From Desulfosporosinus acidiphilus SJ4 (GTDB lineage Bacteria > Bacillota > Desulfitobacteriia > Desulfitobacteriales > Desulfitobacteriaceae), in assembly GCF_000255115.2 (NCBI RefSeq), contig NC_018068.1:2451977-2515976 (forward strand): DNA of 64,000 nucleotides, read 5' to 3'. Shown one piece after another: positions 33,791 to 42,404 of this stretch. The translations under genes were made by a program, and so were the position numbers. Every line of letters starts with the position of its first letter. The first letter of the stretch is position 1. The notes below the pieces were generated by a model that had not been told where the DNA came from, ran no database searches, and worked only from the letters and a program-made list of their open reading frames with translations.

Positions 33791-33820
33791 TTACATTGAA
33801 AATCATTTTCAACTTATGAT
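33791..33820 (+). promoter_or_regulatory. Fur-like box within a promoter
   Basis: TTGAAAATCATTTTCAA (33796-33812) is a perfect palindrome. Its core differs from the 7-1-7 Fur consensus TGATAATNATTATCA at two symmetrical positions. It lies between TTACAT (33791-33796) and TATGAT (33815-33820), 18 bp apart, about 60 bp before the DoxX-like gene. The stretch from 33557 to 33790 is AT-rich with no gene seen. Confidence 0.6.
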
Positions 33821-33880
33821 AAGATAATCAAGCTCTATTTTAATTAAATTCGATTTTAAAAAAACAGGAGGTAGAAAGAC

Positions 33881-34414
33881 ATGAACTCATATTTTGATGC
33901 TGTCAAATCAGAATTAAAGGATTGGAAAAAGGCTCTCGTAGTTATAATTTTCACAGTAGCAAGAATCATTTATGGTTATGCCTGGGTTGAGGCAGGTTGG
34001 GAAAAAGCAACTTCAGGTTGGCTTAACTTGGCTGGAGGTCATGCTAAAGGACTCATAGCAGGAATGGTTGCCAACATGCTCCCGCCTAAAGCGCATGGAT
34101 TTGACCCTCTCTATATCAATAAATTATGGGCTTGGATTGCCGTTCATATCTTTAACGGTATGCCCGGTATAACAGATTTCTTAGTTCCCATTTGCGAGAT
34201 TGCGGTTGGTATAGGAATGATCATCGGTTTCAGACTCTTATGGGTTGCTTTACTTGGTCTCTTCCTGAATGTGCAGTTTATAACTGCCGGATCTGGAAAC
34301 AACTTTGGCTATATCTGGACGAACATCATTGTTATGAATTTCGCAAAATATTTCGAATTAATCGGTGTTAGTGGATATTTAAGGTTTAAAAAAGGTCAAA
34401 AAGTTCTTAACTAA
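33881..34414 (+). CDS. DoxX/DoxD-like membrane protein
   Basis: This 177-aa membrane protein has about four helices. It resembles the DoxX family, which includes the small subunit of thiosulfate:quinone oxidoreductase. Landmarks are TVARIIYGYAWVEAGWEKATSGWL near the N-terminus, DFLVPICEIAVGIGMIIGFRL and GSGNNFGYIWTNIIVMNFAKYFEL near the end. GGAGG precedes the ATG. The Fur-like box in its promoter suggests repression by iron or another metal. The function of most DoxX proteins is unsettled, and thiosulfate oxidation is not implied here. Confidence 0.8.
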   Translation: MNSYFDAVKSELKDWKKALVVIIFTVARIIYGYAWVEAGWEKATSGWLNLAGGHAKGLIAGMVANMLPPKAHGFDPLYINKLWAWIAVHIFNGMPGITDFLVPICEIAVGIGMIIGFRLLWVALLGLFLNVQFITAGSGNNFGYIWTNIIVMNFAKYFELIGVSGYLRFKKGQKVLN

Positions 34415-34467
34415 AAAATTAAAAATTTAACATTTAACATTAAAAATATTGAACAGGTAGTTGGTAG

Positions 34468-34509
34468 AGAAGCATTGTTTTACTTTATGTAACGATGCTT
34501 CTTTTTTTT
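34468..34509 (+). terminator. Strong terminator after the DoxX-like gene
   Basis: AGAAGCATTGTT (34468-34479) pairs with AACGATGCTTCT (34491-34502, one G-U), followed by eight Ts. Confidence 0.9.
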
Positions 34510-34673
34510 GTTCATTAATTAAACAGCTTGTCGGACGAACATTCCTAAGATTTTAGTGTAATGCAGTTAGGAATCCCATCAGCGGATAAGTGTAGGTTTA
34601 TATTCACATAAATGTTAGTATCTTGCAGCGTAATTTAATAGTTAAAGCAGATTAAATAATTTTTAGTTTATAC

Positions 34674-34713
34674 CAATACAATAAAATGTAAGATATAATT
34701 GTATTGATATAAT
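34674..34713 (+). promoter_or_regulatory. Inverted repeat and -10 box before the aminotransferase gene
   Basis: CAATACAAT (34674-34682) and ATTGTATTG (34698-34706) are perfect complements 15 bp apart, directly before TATAAT (34708-34713). The position fits an operator. The -35 is not clear, which would suit an activated or repressed promoter. Confidence 0.5.
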
Positions 34714-34777
34714 CTAGAATGAAAGTAAAGAGTCAAAGAAGAGATATTAAGGAAATGAACAGAAAAAGGAGTCGCTT

Positions 34778-35950
34778 ATGAACTGCAACTTTGACAAACT
34801 TCATGACCGGCGCCGGACCGGCTCTCTAAAATGGGATTTTAACCAAAAGATTTTTGGGCGTGAGGATATTTTACCACTTTGGGTAGCGGACATGGATTTT
34901 CAGGCACCCCAGGCAGTGGTAGAAGCCTTGGTTAAGAGGGCCCAACACGGTATTTATGGATATACTGACGGTATGGACCAATACTATGAATCCGTCATTG
35001 CCTGGATGGAAGAGCGACATGGCTGGCAAATTCAACGTGATTGGATCGTATATAGTCCTGGGATTGTTCCGGCTCTGAACGAATTGGTGAGGGCTTTTGC
35101 AAAACCCGGAGATAAAATTCTTCTGCAGTCTCCCGTGTACCATCCTTTTTTTCAAGCTATTAAGAATCATGGCTGCGAGGTTGTCAATAACCAACTAGGT
35201 TTGAGAGATGGCAGATATACAATTAATTTTGACGACCTGGAGAAAAAGTTTGCCGACGGTGTTAAATTCATGATTTTCTGCAGTCCCCACAACCCGGTAG
35301 GGCGTGTGTGGGAAAGAGAAGAATTAGAGCTTTTAGGCAAACTTTGCTTAACCTATGATGTCTTATTGATTTCCGATGAAATTCATGGTGATCTCATTTA
35401 TGATGGATATCGACATCTACCTTTTGGTTCACTATCATTAGAATTAGCTCAACATTCCATCGTCTGCACGGCTCCAAGCAAGACATTTAATCTTGCAGGT
35501 CTGCAAACTTCAAATATAATTATTCCCAATGAGAAATATCGGGAAATTTATAAATCCTCAGTAAACTTGACTGGCATCCATCTTCCAAATGTCTTCGGCG
35601 CGACGGCCATGGAGGCGGCTTATCGAGAAGGAAGAGCGTGGCTGGATCAGTTAATGGTATATCTACAGGGTAATTTAGACTATCTCTTGTTGCGTGTTTC
35701 TCAAGAATTGCCTCAAATTAAAGTGATAAAGCCGGAAGGAACATATCTTGTCTGGCTTGACTTCCGTGCTTTAGGGTTAGATCCTAAAGCATTACAGGAA
35801 TTTTTAGTTCATAAAGCTGGGGTCGGGTTAAATGCGGGTTATGGGTTTGGCCCAGGAGGCGAAGGCTTTGAAAGGATAAATATTGGATGCCCGCGTTCAT
35901 TATTAGAAGAGGGATTGGGAAGAATTATCAGGGCTGTTAAAGACCTTTAA
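34778..35950 (+). CDS. PLP-dependent C-S lyase / aminotransferase, MalY-PatB type
   Basis: This is a fold-type I PLP enzyme of 390 aa. The N-terminus (DRRRTGSLKWDFNQKIFGREDILPLWVADMDF) is diagnostic for the MalY/PatB group, many of which cleave cystathionine or cysteine conjugates. Also visible are the CSPHNPVGRVW loop, SDEIHGDLIYDG with the cofactor Asp, the Schiff-base Lys235 in APSKTFNLAGLQ, and a C-terminal INIGCPRS with the carboxylate-binding Arg. AAAGGAG precedes the ATG. It is a single gene behind a possible operator. The exact substrate is not determined. Confidence 0.9.
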   Translation: MNCNFDKLHDRRRTGSLKWDFNQKIFGREDILPLWVADMDFQAPQAVVEALVKRAQHGIYGYTDGMDQYYESVIAWMEERHGWQIQRDWIVYSPGIVPALNELVRAFAKPGDKILLQSPVYHPFFQAIKNHGCEVVNNQLGLRDGRYTINFDDLEKKFADGVKFMIFCSPHNPVGRVWEREELELLGKLCLTYDVLLISDEIHGDLIYDGYRHLPFGSLSLELAQHSIVCTAPSKTFNLAGLQTSNIIIPNEKYREIYKSSVNLTGIHLPNVFGATAMEAAYREGRAWLDQLMVYLQGNLDYLLLRVSQELPQIKVIKPEGTYLVWLDFRALGLDPKALQEFLVHKAGVGLNAGYGFGPGGEGFERINIGCPRSLLEEGLGRIIRAVKDL

Positions 35951-36071
35951 CGTGCGTCACACTTTTCTTAAAGTTTGCACTTCAAGTAGTGGCTTTTATT
36001 TCTTTTTGAATCATGGTATTATGCAAACATAGAGAAAACGGACAACCTATAGTTTAAAGTAACTGGCAACG

Positions 36072-36097
36072 AGGTCATAGACAAAGCGCTATGACCT
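36072..36097 (+). other. Hairpin in the purL leader
   Basis: AGGTCATAG (36072-36080) pairs with CTATGACCT (36089-36097) 115 bp before purL. It has no T-run and no recognised riboswitch core, so it is a structured leader at most. Confidence 0.4.
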
Positions 36098-36211
36098 TAA
36101 ACATATTTTGGCTTATATTGCCGATCAAGAATATTCCCCAGAGAAAAGCCTGTTTATTAACCGAATGGAGATCAAATTATATTTAAGGCAAATAGATAAT
36201 GGAGGTAACTC

Positions 36212-39200
36212 ATGGAATCACAAACAGTCAAGAGGATTTATGTTGAAAAAAGGCCAGGATACGATATCGAGGCTCAAGGATTATTGAGCGATCTGCGTGA
36301 AAACTTAGGGATCAATTCTTTGTTAGGCTTACGAATTATTAACCGCTATGATATTTCCGGAATAACAGATGAAGAATACCAACAATCGCGCTCAATCATT
36401 TTTGCTGAACCGCCTCTTGATTATATGTATGATGAACGTCTTGATGTCCCGGCAGAAGACAGAGTTTTTGCCATGGAATATCTCCCTGGTCAATATGACC
36501 AGCGAGCAGATTCAGCTGCCCAATGTCTCCAAATTCTTACTCAAAAAGAGCGGCCGCTTATTGCTTCTGCTAAAGTAATTGCTCTCAAGGGTTCTTTAAC
36601 AGAAGATGATTTCCAAGTTATTAAACAATATTGTATAAATCCGGTGGAATCTAGGGAAGCTTCTTTAGAAAAGCCTAAATCTCTGGAATTTGAATCTGTC
36701 ATCCCCCCCCATGTAGAGGTAATCTCGAATTTTATTGCTAAATCCGCGGAAGAACTTAAAGTATTTTTTCACGAATCTGGCTTAGCAATGAGTTTTGAGG
36801 ATTTAATGTTTTGCCAAACCTATTTCCGTGACTCAGAGAAGCGGAATCCGACAATTACTGAAATTCGAGTCATTGACACCTATTGGTCGGATCACTGCCG
36901 TCACACTACATTCAATACAAGAATTGAAGAAGTAACGATTCCCTCTGGAGACTTTTCCTCACAGTTACTGGAATCCTATCAAGAATATCTTGCCTCTCGA
37001 AACTTTGTCTATGCGGAAAAAATAAATGACAGAGATATTTGTCTGATGGACCTGGCTGTCATAGGAATGAAAGAATTAAAAAAGAGAGGATACCTAAATG
37101 ACCTCGATGAATCTGAAGAGATAAACGCCTGCAGTATTGTTGTTAATGCAGAATTAAATGGCCAATCTGAAGAGTGGCTTGTCATGTTTAAAAATGAGAC
37201 TCATAATCATCCCACCGAGATTGAACCCTTCGGAGGCGCTGCTACCTGCCTGGGCGGAGCCATACGTGATCCCTTGTCAGGAAGAACTTATGTCTACCAG
37301 GCCATGCGTGTAACAGGAAGCGGAGATCCCAGAGGTAAACTGGAAGCAACCTTAGCCGGAAAATTGCCTCAGCGCAAAATCACTCAAGGAGCCGCAGCAG
37401 GTTATAGCTCTTATGGAAATCAAATAGGTCTGGCAACGGGACAAGTTACTGAAGTCTATGATGAAGGTTTTATAGCTAAGCGTATGGAAATCGGGGCTGT
37501 CATCGCAGCAGCTCCTCGCAAAAATGTTGTGCGTGAAACACCTCAAGCTGGAGACATAGTCGTATTAGTCGGTGGAAGAACAGGACGGGACGGATGTGGA
37601 GGTGCAACTGGCTCGTCAAAAGAACATACCTCAGAGTCTTTGTTAACCTGTGGAGCAGAGGTTCAAAAAGGAAATCCGCCCACGGAACGCAAGATTCAGC
37701 GCTTGTTCCGAAAATCGGAAGTCAGCACCATGATTAAACGCTGCAACGATTTTGGAGCAGGCGGTGTTTCCGTAGCCATCGGTGAATTAACAGAAGGACT
37801 GGAGATCAATCTTGATGTTGTTCCCAAAAAATATGAAGGGTTGGATGGCACAGAGCTGGCTATTTCCGAATCACAGGAACGTATGGCAGTAGTTATTAGT
37901 TCGGGAAATTTGGAGCCTTTCATTAAGTTTGCCCATGAGGAGAATTTAGAAGCTACTCCGGTTGCTCAGGTAACTTCCAGCCCCAGGCTTAAAATGACCT
38001 GGAGAGGTCAGACTATTGTTGATTTAAGCCGGGAGTTTCTAAATACGAATGGTATTAAACAAACTGCAAAGGTTCAAGTGAATTTACCGGATTTTCAAAA
38101 CAACTACTTTAAAGAATTATCTGCGGCTCTCCATTCTTTCACAACGGAACCTTTAGAGTCCTCTGTTTTTGCTAAAGCATGGCTTGCTAACTTACAGGAC
38201 CTAAATGTATGCAGCCAGAAAGGCCTTGTCGAAAGGTTTGACAGCAGCATTGGCATGTCCACAGTTTTAATGCCTCTGGGAGGGAAATATCAAGCGACTC
38301 CCGCCGAAGGGATGATAGCCAAACTCCCAATTTTAAGCGGAGATTCACCGGTTGCCACGGTAATGACCTATGGTTATAATCCGCAGCTGGCAAAATGGAG
38401 CCCCTTCCATGGTGCTCTCTATGCAGTCGTTGATGCCGTGAGTAAAATTGTTGCTCTCGGCGGAGATTATCGCAAGGTTCGTCTAACTCTTCAAGAGTAT
38501 TTTGAAAAACTCGGTACGGATCCGGAAAAGTGGGGTAAACCTTTTAGCGCCTTGTTAGGAGCTTTTTATGCTCAGAAAAAGCTCGGAATACCAGCTATCG
38601 GCGGAAAAGATAGTATGTCAGGTACCTTTATGAATTTAAATGTACCGCCAACCTTAGTAGCTTTTGCCGTCAATGTCCTTAACGTGGACAAGGTGGTTTC
38701 CCAGGAGTTCAAAAAAGCCGGAAGTCAAGTGGTCTTAATAAGTTCGCAGCGGAACAGCCAGGAAATTCCTGACTTTGAACAACTGATGAAAAACTACCGC
38801 AAGGTCTATGAATTAATCCAAGCCGGATATGTTTTAGCTTCTCATACTATTCCCATGGGAGGTCTGGCGGCGGCTGTCAGTAAGATGTCATTTGGAAATA
38901 GGATTGGTTTAACAATCAAAGAACCTATGGACGTTCAGCAGCTTTATGCCGCCAATTACGGCTCAATCCTGTTAGAAATTGAAGAATCAGTCTCCTTAGA
39001 TGATGTTTTTGGCGAGGTTCACTATAAACTGCTGGGTACGACTCAAAACACCCCAGAGCTGACAGTCAACGGAGTTTCTATCGGTATTGAATTGGCTTTA
39101 AAAGCTTGGGAACAACCCTTAGAAAAAGTCTTCCCTACCTGTACTGAAGATATGATTGAGCCAAGAACTGTAAGCTATAAATTACGCAATATACAAAAGC

Positions 39201-40018
39201 CAGCGTTGAAAATTGCCAGACCTAAAGTTTTTATCCCTGTTTTTCCGGGAACTAATTGTGAATATGATTCTGCAAGGGCTTTTGAAAAAGTAGGCGCTTC
39301 TGTTGAAACGCTAATTATTCGCAACTTAACTCCTGCAGACGTGGAAGAATCAATTCAGGAGATGGCCAAGAAAATTGCCCAAGCCCAAATCGTCATGTTA
39401 GCCGGTGGTTTCAGCGCCGGAGATGAACCTGACGGTTCCGGAAAGTTTATTGCAGCTATGTTCAGGAACCCTCGGATCAAGGAGGCTGTTGCAGAACTCT
39501 TAAACAAACGTGACGGACTTATGTTAGGAATTTGCAATGGCTTTCAGGCATTGATTAAACTAGGTTTAGTGCCCTATGGAGAAATTTTGGATTTGACGGA
39601 AGAAGCCCCGACCTTGACTTATAACAAGATTGGGCGCCATGTATCCTGTATGGTTCAAACAAAGATAGTCTCTGTTTTATCACCTTGGTTTAGCGGAGTC
39701 AAGCTGGGGGACATTCATACGATTCCTGTATCTCATGGAGAAGGACGTTTTGTTGCCAGTCGAAACATTATAGAAACCCTGGAAGCCAATGGGCAAATTG
39801 CCACCCAGTATGTTGATTTTTCTGGTAATCCTAGTAATCGTATCGAGTTTAATCCAAATGGCTCTTATGAGGCCATCGAAGGTATTACCAGTCCGGATGG
39901 ACGAATTTTAGGCAAGATGGCTCATTCTGAACGGACGGGCCATGGAGTGGCATGCAATATCCCCGGAGAAAAATATCAGCCGATTTTTGCCGGCGGTGTT
40001 AATTATTTCAGGGATTAA
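36212..40018 (+). CDS. purL: Phosphoribosylformylglycinamidine synthase, single-chain
   Basis: It converts FGAR, glutamine and ATP to FGAM in purine synthesis. At 1268 aa it is the large form with all parts fused: an N-terminal PurS-like region, two tandem PurM-like synthetase halves (conserved DTYWSDHCRHTTF, KNETHNHPTEIEPFGGAATCLGG and GGKDSMSG) and a C-terminal glutaminase from about residue 1010. The catalytic Cys lies in GICNGFQ near 1108, with a His in HGEGRF and HSERTG near the end. GGAGG precedes the ATG. It stands alone here, outside any visible pur operon. No frame damage is seen. Confidence 0.96.
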   Translation: MESQTVKRIYVEKRPGYDIEAQGLLSDLRENLGINSLLGLRIINRYDISGITDEEYQQSRSIIFAEPPLDYMYDERLDVPAEDRVFAMEYLPGQYDQRADSAAQCLQILTQKERPLIASAKVIALKGSLTEDDFQVIKQYCINPVESREASLEKPKSLEFESVIPPHVEVISNFIAKSAEELKVFFHESGLAMSFEDLMFCQTYFRDSEKRNPTITEIRVIDTYWSDHCRHTTFNTRIEEVTIPSGDFSSQLLESYQEYLASRNFVYAEKINDRDICLMDLAVIGMKELKKRGYLNDLDESEEINACSIVVNAELNGQSEEWLVMFKNETHNHPTEIEPFGGAATCLGGAIRDPLSGRTYVYQAMRVTGSGDPRGKLEATLAGKLPQRKITQGAAAGYSSYGNQIGLATGQVTEVYDEGFIAKRMEIGAVIAAAPRKNVVRETPQAGDIVVLVGGRTGRDGCGGATGSSKEHTSESLLTCGAEVQKGNPPTERKIQRLFRKSEVSTMIKRCNDFGAGGVSVAIGELTEGLEINLDVVPKKYEGLDGTELAISESQERMAVVISSGNLEPFIKFAHEENLEATPVAQVTSSPRLKMTWRGQTIVDLSREFLNTNGIKQTAKVQVNLPDFQNNYFKELSAALHSFTTEPLESSVFAKAWLANLQDLNVCSQKGLVERFDSSIGMSTVLMPLGGKYQATPAEGMIAKLPILSGDSPVATVMTYGYNPQLAKWSPFHGALYAVVDAVSKIVALGGDYRKVRLTLQEYFEKLGTDPEKWGKPFSALLGAFYAQKKLGIPAIGGKDSMSGTFMNLNVPPTLVAFAVNVLNVDKVVSQEFKKAGSQVVLISSQRNSQEIPDFEQLMKNYRKVYELIQAGYVLASHTIPMGGLAAAVSKMSFGNRIGLTIKEPMDVQQLYAANYGSILLEIEESVSLDDVFGEVHYKLLGTTQNTPELTVNGVSIGIELALKAWEQPLEKVFPTCTEDMIEPRTVSYKLRNIQKPALKIARPKVFIPVFPGTNCEYDSARAFEKVGASVETLIIRNLTPADVEESIQEMAKKIAQAQIVMLAGGFSAGDEPDGSGKFIAAMFRNPRIKEAVAELLNKRDGLMLGICNGFQALIKLGLVPYGEILDLTEEAPTLTYNKIGRHVSCMVQTKIVSVLSPWFSGVKLGDIHTIPVSHGEGRFVASRNIIETLEANGQIATQYVDFSGNPSNRIEFNPNGSYEAIEGITSPDGRILGKMAHSERTGHGVACNIPGEKYQPIFAGGVNYFRD

Positions 40019-40037
40019 CAGTGACGAAAGTGTCCTG

Positions 40038-40062
40038 TGGGCGGTTTCGACGAAAACGCCCA
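40038..40062. other. Hairpin behind purL in a gene-free stretch
   Basis: TGGGCG (40038-40043) pairs with CGCCCA (40057-40062), extended by GTTT/AAAC. It lies within the 367-bp non-coding stretch 40019-40385 and may be the purL terminator, although no T-run follows. Confidence 0.45.
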
Positions 40063-40270
40063 GCCAATAACTAATGTTATGCCCAGAAGATGAACTCTAC
40101 CCCTCCGAAACAAAGAACGGAGAGCACTTCCACATAAGGGAAACGGGAGTCTCCGATTGGAGGTAAATAAGTATACGCAAGAGGAGTTAGAGTAATATCT
40201 TGGTAATCCCTTTGCAGGGTTTGAGAATTGTTTGTCGAAGACATACTCTGGGGCATTTTATATTAGGAGA

Positions 40271-40348
40271 GGTTATTTTCCGAGTACTGTTAGAAGTATA
40301 GATTTCGGGTGCATACTTTCGAGATGGCGAGAAGAGAGGAAAATAACC
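40271..40348. repeat. 78-bp element with 11-bp inverted repeats, contains repeat copy R3
   Basis: GGTTATTTTCC (40271-40281) and GGAAAATAACC (40338-40348) are perfect complements. Between them GAAGTATAGATTTCGGGTGCATACTTTC (given here in two parts: GAAGTATAG at 40293 and GTGCATACTTTC ending at 40320) resembles the R1/R2 palindrome. No gene overlaps it. Confidence 0.5.
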
Positions 40349-40385
40349 AAGGATTTGATCACAAAAGAATTAGGAGATGAACTAT

Positions 40386-40697
40386 ATGGAATCTAAATTT
40401 GAAGCAGCTGTCGTTACAGTACAAGACAAAAATGTTGCGGTGATTTCGGTAAACCGCAATATCTTTCATGACTCAGATAATGCTATTATGATTATTAAAG
40501 CGATGCTTCCGGTCTTTCCTGGGATGCCTGTTATTCTCATGACAATTGATCCCCAAGGAAATCCGGCTTATTTTGGCAGGTCAGATCTAATACTGTTACT
40601 GGAAACGCTCAATATTAAAGAAGCATCATGGAAAGAGATTACAGCTGAAATCGACCTGAGCAAAACTTGCCCAACCAAAGAGGCAGGGGATATGTAG
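40386..40697 (+). CDS. Small protein of unknown function (103 aa)
   Basis: The start is taken at 40386 (MESKFEAAVVTVQDKNVAVISVN), 9 nt after TAGGAG; ATG 40377 overlaps that site. The product is soluble with alternating beta-strand-like segments and helices (NAIMIIKAMLPVFPGMPVILMT) and one Cys near the end. It lies 46 bp before the DsrE-like gene and is probably co-transcribed, so it may take part in the same sulfur or thiol chemistry. I do not recognise its family. Confidence 0.7.
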   Translation: MESKFEAAVVTVQDKNVAVISVNRNIFHDSDNAIMIIKAMLPVFPGMPVILMTIDPQGNPAYFGRSDLILLLETLNIKEASWKEITAEIDLSKTCPTKEAGDM

Positions 40698-40743
40698 GTT
40701 TATTTCGATCTTCCTATCCCCAAAAGTAAAGGAGGAATTAGCT

Positions 40744-41100
40744 ATGGAAAAATTTCTATTTGTGCTAAGCCGTGGACTTGAGGACCCTGTACGGGCCACT
40801 AGGGCTTTTCAACTGGCGAAGGTAGCCAAAGAAAAAGGGCATGAAGTAAATATTTTCTTAGTTGATGATGCGGTTTCTTACGCGATTTTGGGATTGGCAG
40901 ATGGAGTTATGGCACCCACAGGGGATAATGCCAAGCAATACCTTGACTATCTGATAAGTCAAGATGTCTCGTTTTACGTTTGCACTCCCTGTGCGCGTAC
41001 TAGACTTTTTGGAGAAGATCAATTTATTAAAGGCGCAAAATTATCGACAGCGGGTCATCTGATTGATATGGCAGCGGAATCTAAAGTATTTACATTTTAA
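40744..41100 (+). CDS. DsrE/DsrF-like sulfur-relay family protein
   Basis: This 118-aa protein has the DsrE fold, seen in sulfur-transfer and peroxiredoxin-like proteins. It starts KFLFVLSRGLEDPVRATRAFQLAKVAKEKGHEVNIFLVDDAV, typical of the family, and has a CTPC motif with Cys80 and Cys83. GGAGG precedes the ATG. Cys80 is the likely sulfur-carrying residue by analogy to the family. It forms a pair with the preceding 103-aa gene. In sulfate reducers DsrE homologues often occur away from dsrAB, so no pathway can be fixed from context. Confidence 0.82.
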   Translation: MEKFLFVLSRGLEDPVRATRAFQLAKVAKEKGHEVNIFLVDDAVSYAILGLADGVMAPTGDNAKQYLDYLISQDVSFYVCTPCARTRLFGEDQFIKGAKLSTAGHLIDMAAESKVFTF

Positions 41101-41196
41101 CCATTCTTGCCAAAAAGTACTTCGATCATGAGATGGCATTTCATACAAATAGTCCATCATTTTAAGACTAAAACCTAATTATCATAAGCAAGACAG

Positions 41197-41227
41197 CAGG
41201 TTTCCTTTAAGGAGACCTGTTTTTTTT
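41197..41227 (+). terminator. Intrinsic terminator after the DsrE-like gene
   Basis: CAGGTTTCC (41197-41205) pairs with GGAGACCTG (41211-41219, one G-U), followed by eight Ts. Confidence 0.88.
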
Positions 41228-41235
41228 ATGCTATC

Positions 41236-41330
41236 CGAAAGCAAAACTTGTGGTCGTATACTGCAAGAAAAGTTAATACGAGTGAAAACGGTGTCTTCGT
41301 CCTCCGGCATAAGTGCAACTTGGCAGTCAC
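41236..41330. repeat. Dispersed repeat, copy R4
   Basis: GTATACTGCAAGAAAAGTTAATACG is given in parts: GTATACTGCAAGAA at 41256 and AATACG ending at 41280. It matches copy R2 at 24111-24135. The downstream GTGTCTTCG at 41291-41299 matches 30237-30245. The 5' half of the palindrome is degenerate here. It starts within 10 bp of a terminator T-run. Confidence 0.55.
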
Positions 41331-41443
41331 CAACCAAGTTTTCTGGATAGTATCTGAATGTATAACCTGTGGGGTAGATTAAGCCGGGGCTTCTTTGGGT
41401 TAAACTGGGTATAGAAAGCATTTAGAATAAGGAGAGAATTTTT

Positions 41444-42196
41444 ATGAAACGGAAATCTTCTTACATAGTTTTAGTCCTGTTTAATCTCGCAATCCTTCTG
41501 AACGGTTGCCATCAATCGTCACTTCCTCAGCCCGTTACCCCCTCAGTTGACCAAAATTCTCAAGTGCAACAAACATCAGCAATGCCCGTCTATCAACGCA
41601 AGGAGATGATAACTTCTCCGGCAGAAGCACTGCAACTTCTTTTGAATGGTAACCAACGCTTCAAATCGGGAAAGGTCTTAAATAAAGATTTTAGTGCCGA
41701 CAAGCGTTCTGACTTATTGCAGAAGGGGCAGCATCCTTTTGCGGCGATTATTAGCTGCTCAGATTCACGCGTACCGCCGGAATTGTTATTTGACCAAGCT
41801 CTAGGCGATCTATTTGTCATTCGCGTCGCGGGGAATGTCATAACTCCCGCTGAATTAGGGAGTGTGGAGTATGCCGTTGATCATCTAAAGGTGCCTTTAG
41901 TCTTAGTACTTGGCCATGAAGGCTGCGGGGCTGTCACTGCTGCCGTAGAAGGAGGAGAAGCGAAAGGCAGCCTATCTGCTGTAATTGATAAAATAACACC
42001 CTCTGTCCATACAGCAACGTCTTATGGTCTAAAGGGAAACATATTCCTTGAGACATGTGTTGACTTGAATATCCATAATTCAGTTCTTGATATTCAAAAG
42101 AGTCCTGTGATTAAAGAGTATTTAAATACAAAACAGATACAAATTGTTGGCGCTAAATATGATTTAGACCAAGGAAAGGTGTCAATTCTTAACTAA
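41444..42196 (+). CDS. Beta-class carbonic anhydrase, predicted lipoprotein
   Basis: It interconverts CO2 and bicarbonate. The 250-aa product has a lipoprotein signal ending in LLNG-Cys22, then a low-complexity linker and a beta-class catalytic domain. The zinc ligands Cys105 (SCSDSR, with Asp107 and Arg109), His158 and Cys161 (GHEGCGAV) are all present. The lipid anchor places it outside the membrane, where it would balance CO2/bicarbonate at the surface. Most bacterial beta enzymes are cytoplasmic. AAGGAGAG precedes the ATG. It is a single gene. Confidence 0.92.
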   Translation: MKRKSSYIVLVLFNLAILLNGCHQSSLPQPVTPSVDQNSQVQQTSAMPVYQRKEMITSPAEALQLLLNGNQRFKSGKVLNKDFSADKRSDLLQKGQHPFAAIISCSDSRVPPELLFDQALGDLFVIRVAGNVITPAELGSVEYAVDHLKVPLVLVLGHEGCGAVTAAVEGGEAKGSLSAVIDKITPSVHTATSYGLKGNIFLETCVDLNIHNSVLDIQKSPVIKEYLNTKQIQIVGAKYDLDQGKVSILN

Positions 42197-42404
42197 AGTA
42201 CGATTTATGTAAGTTTATGTCGATAAATTCTTAGTCGGAAAACCTGCTAATTAAACGTCTATATTTTATAATAGGAAATAGATTAAAGAACATGCTTTTA
42301 AACAGAGGAAGACATCATAGTATGCGATCTATATCATTTAAGACAAAAGTAAGGAGGGATAGGTACGCTAAAAATTTAAAGAAAATAGAGAGGAAGGGAA
42401 AAGA

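Noticed and set aside
35951-36211. Purine riboswitch before purL
   Set aside because: The leader has a 9-bp hairpin, but none of the conserved purine-riboswitch core was recognised.
40030-40200. Possible tmRNA/6S-like structured RNA behind purL
   Set aside because: Hairpins exist, but no conserved core or CCA-type end was recognised; kept only as a hairpin feature.
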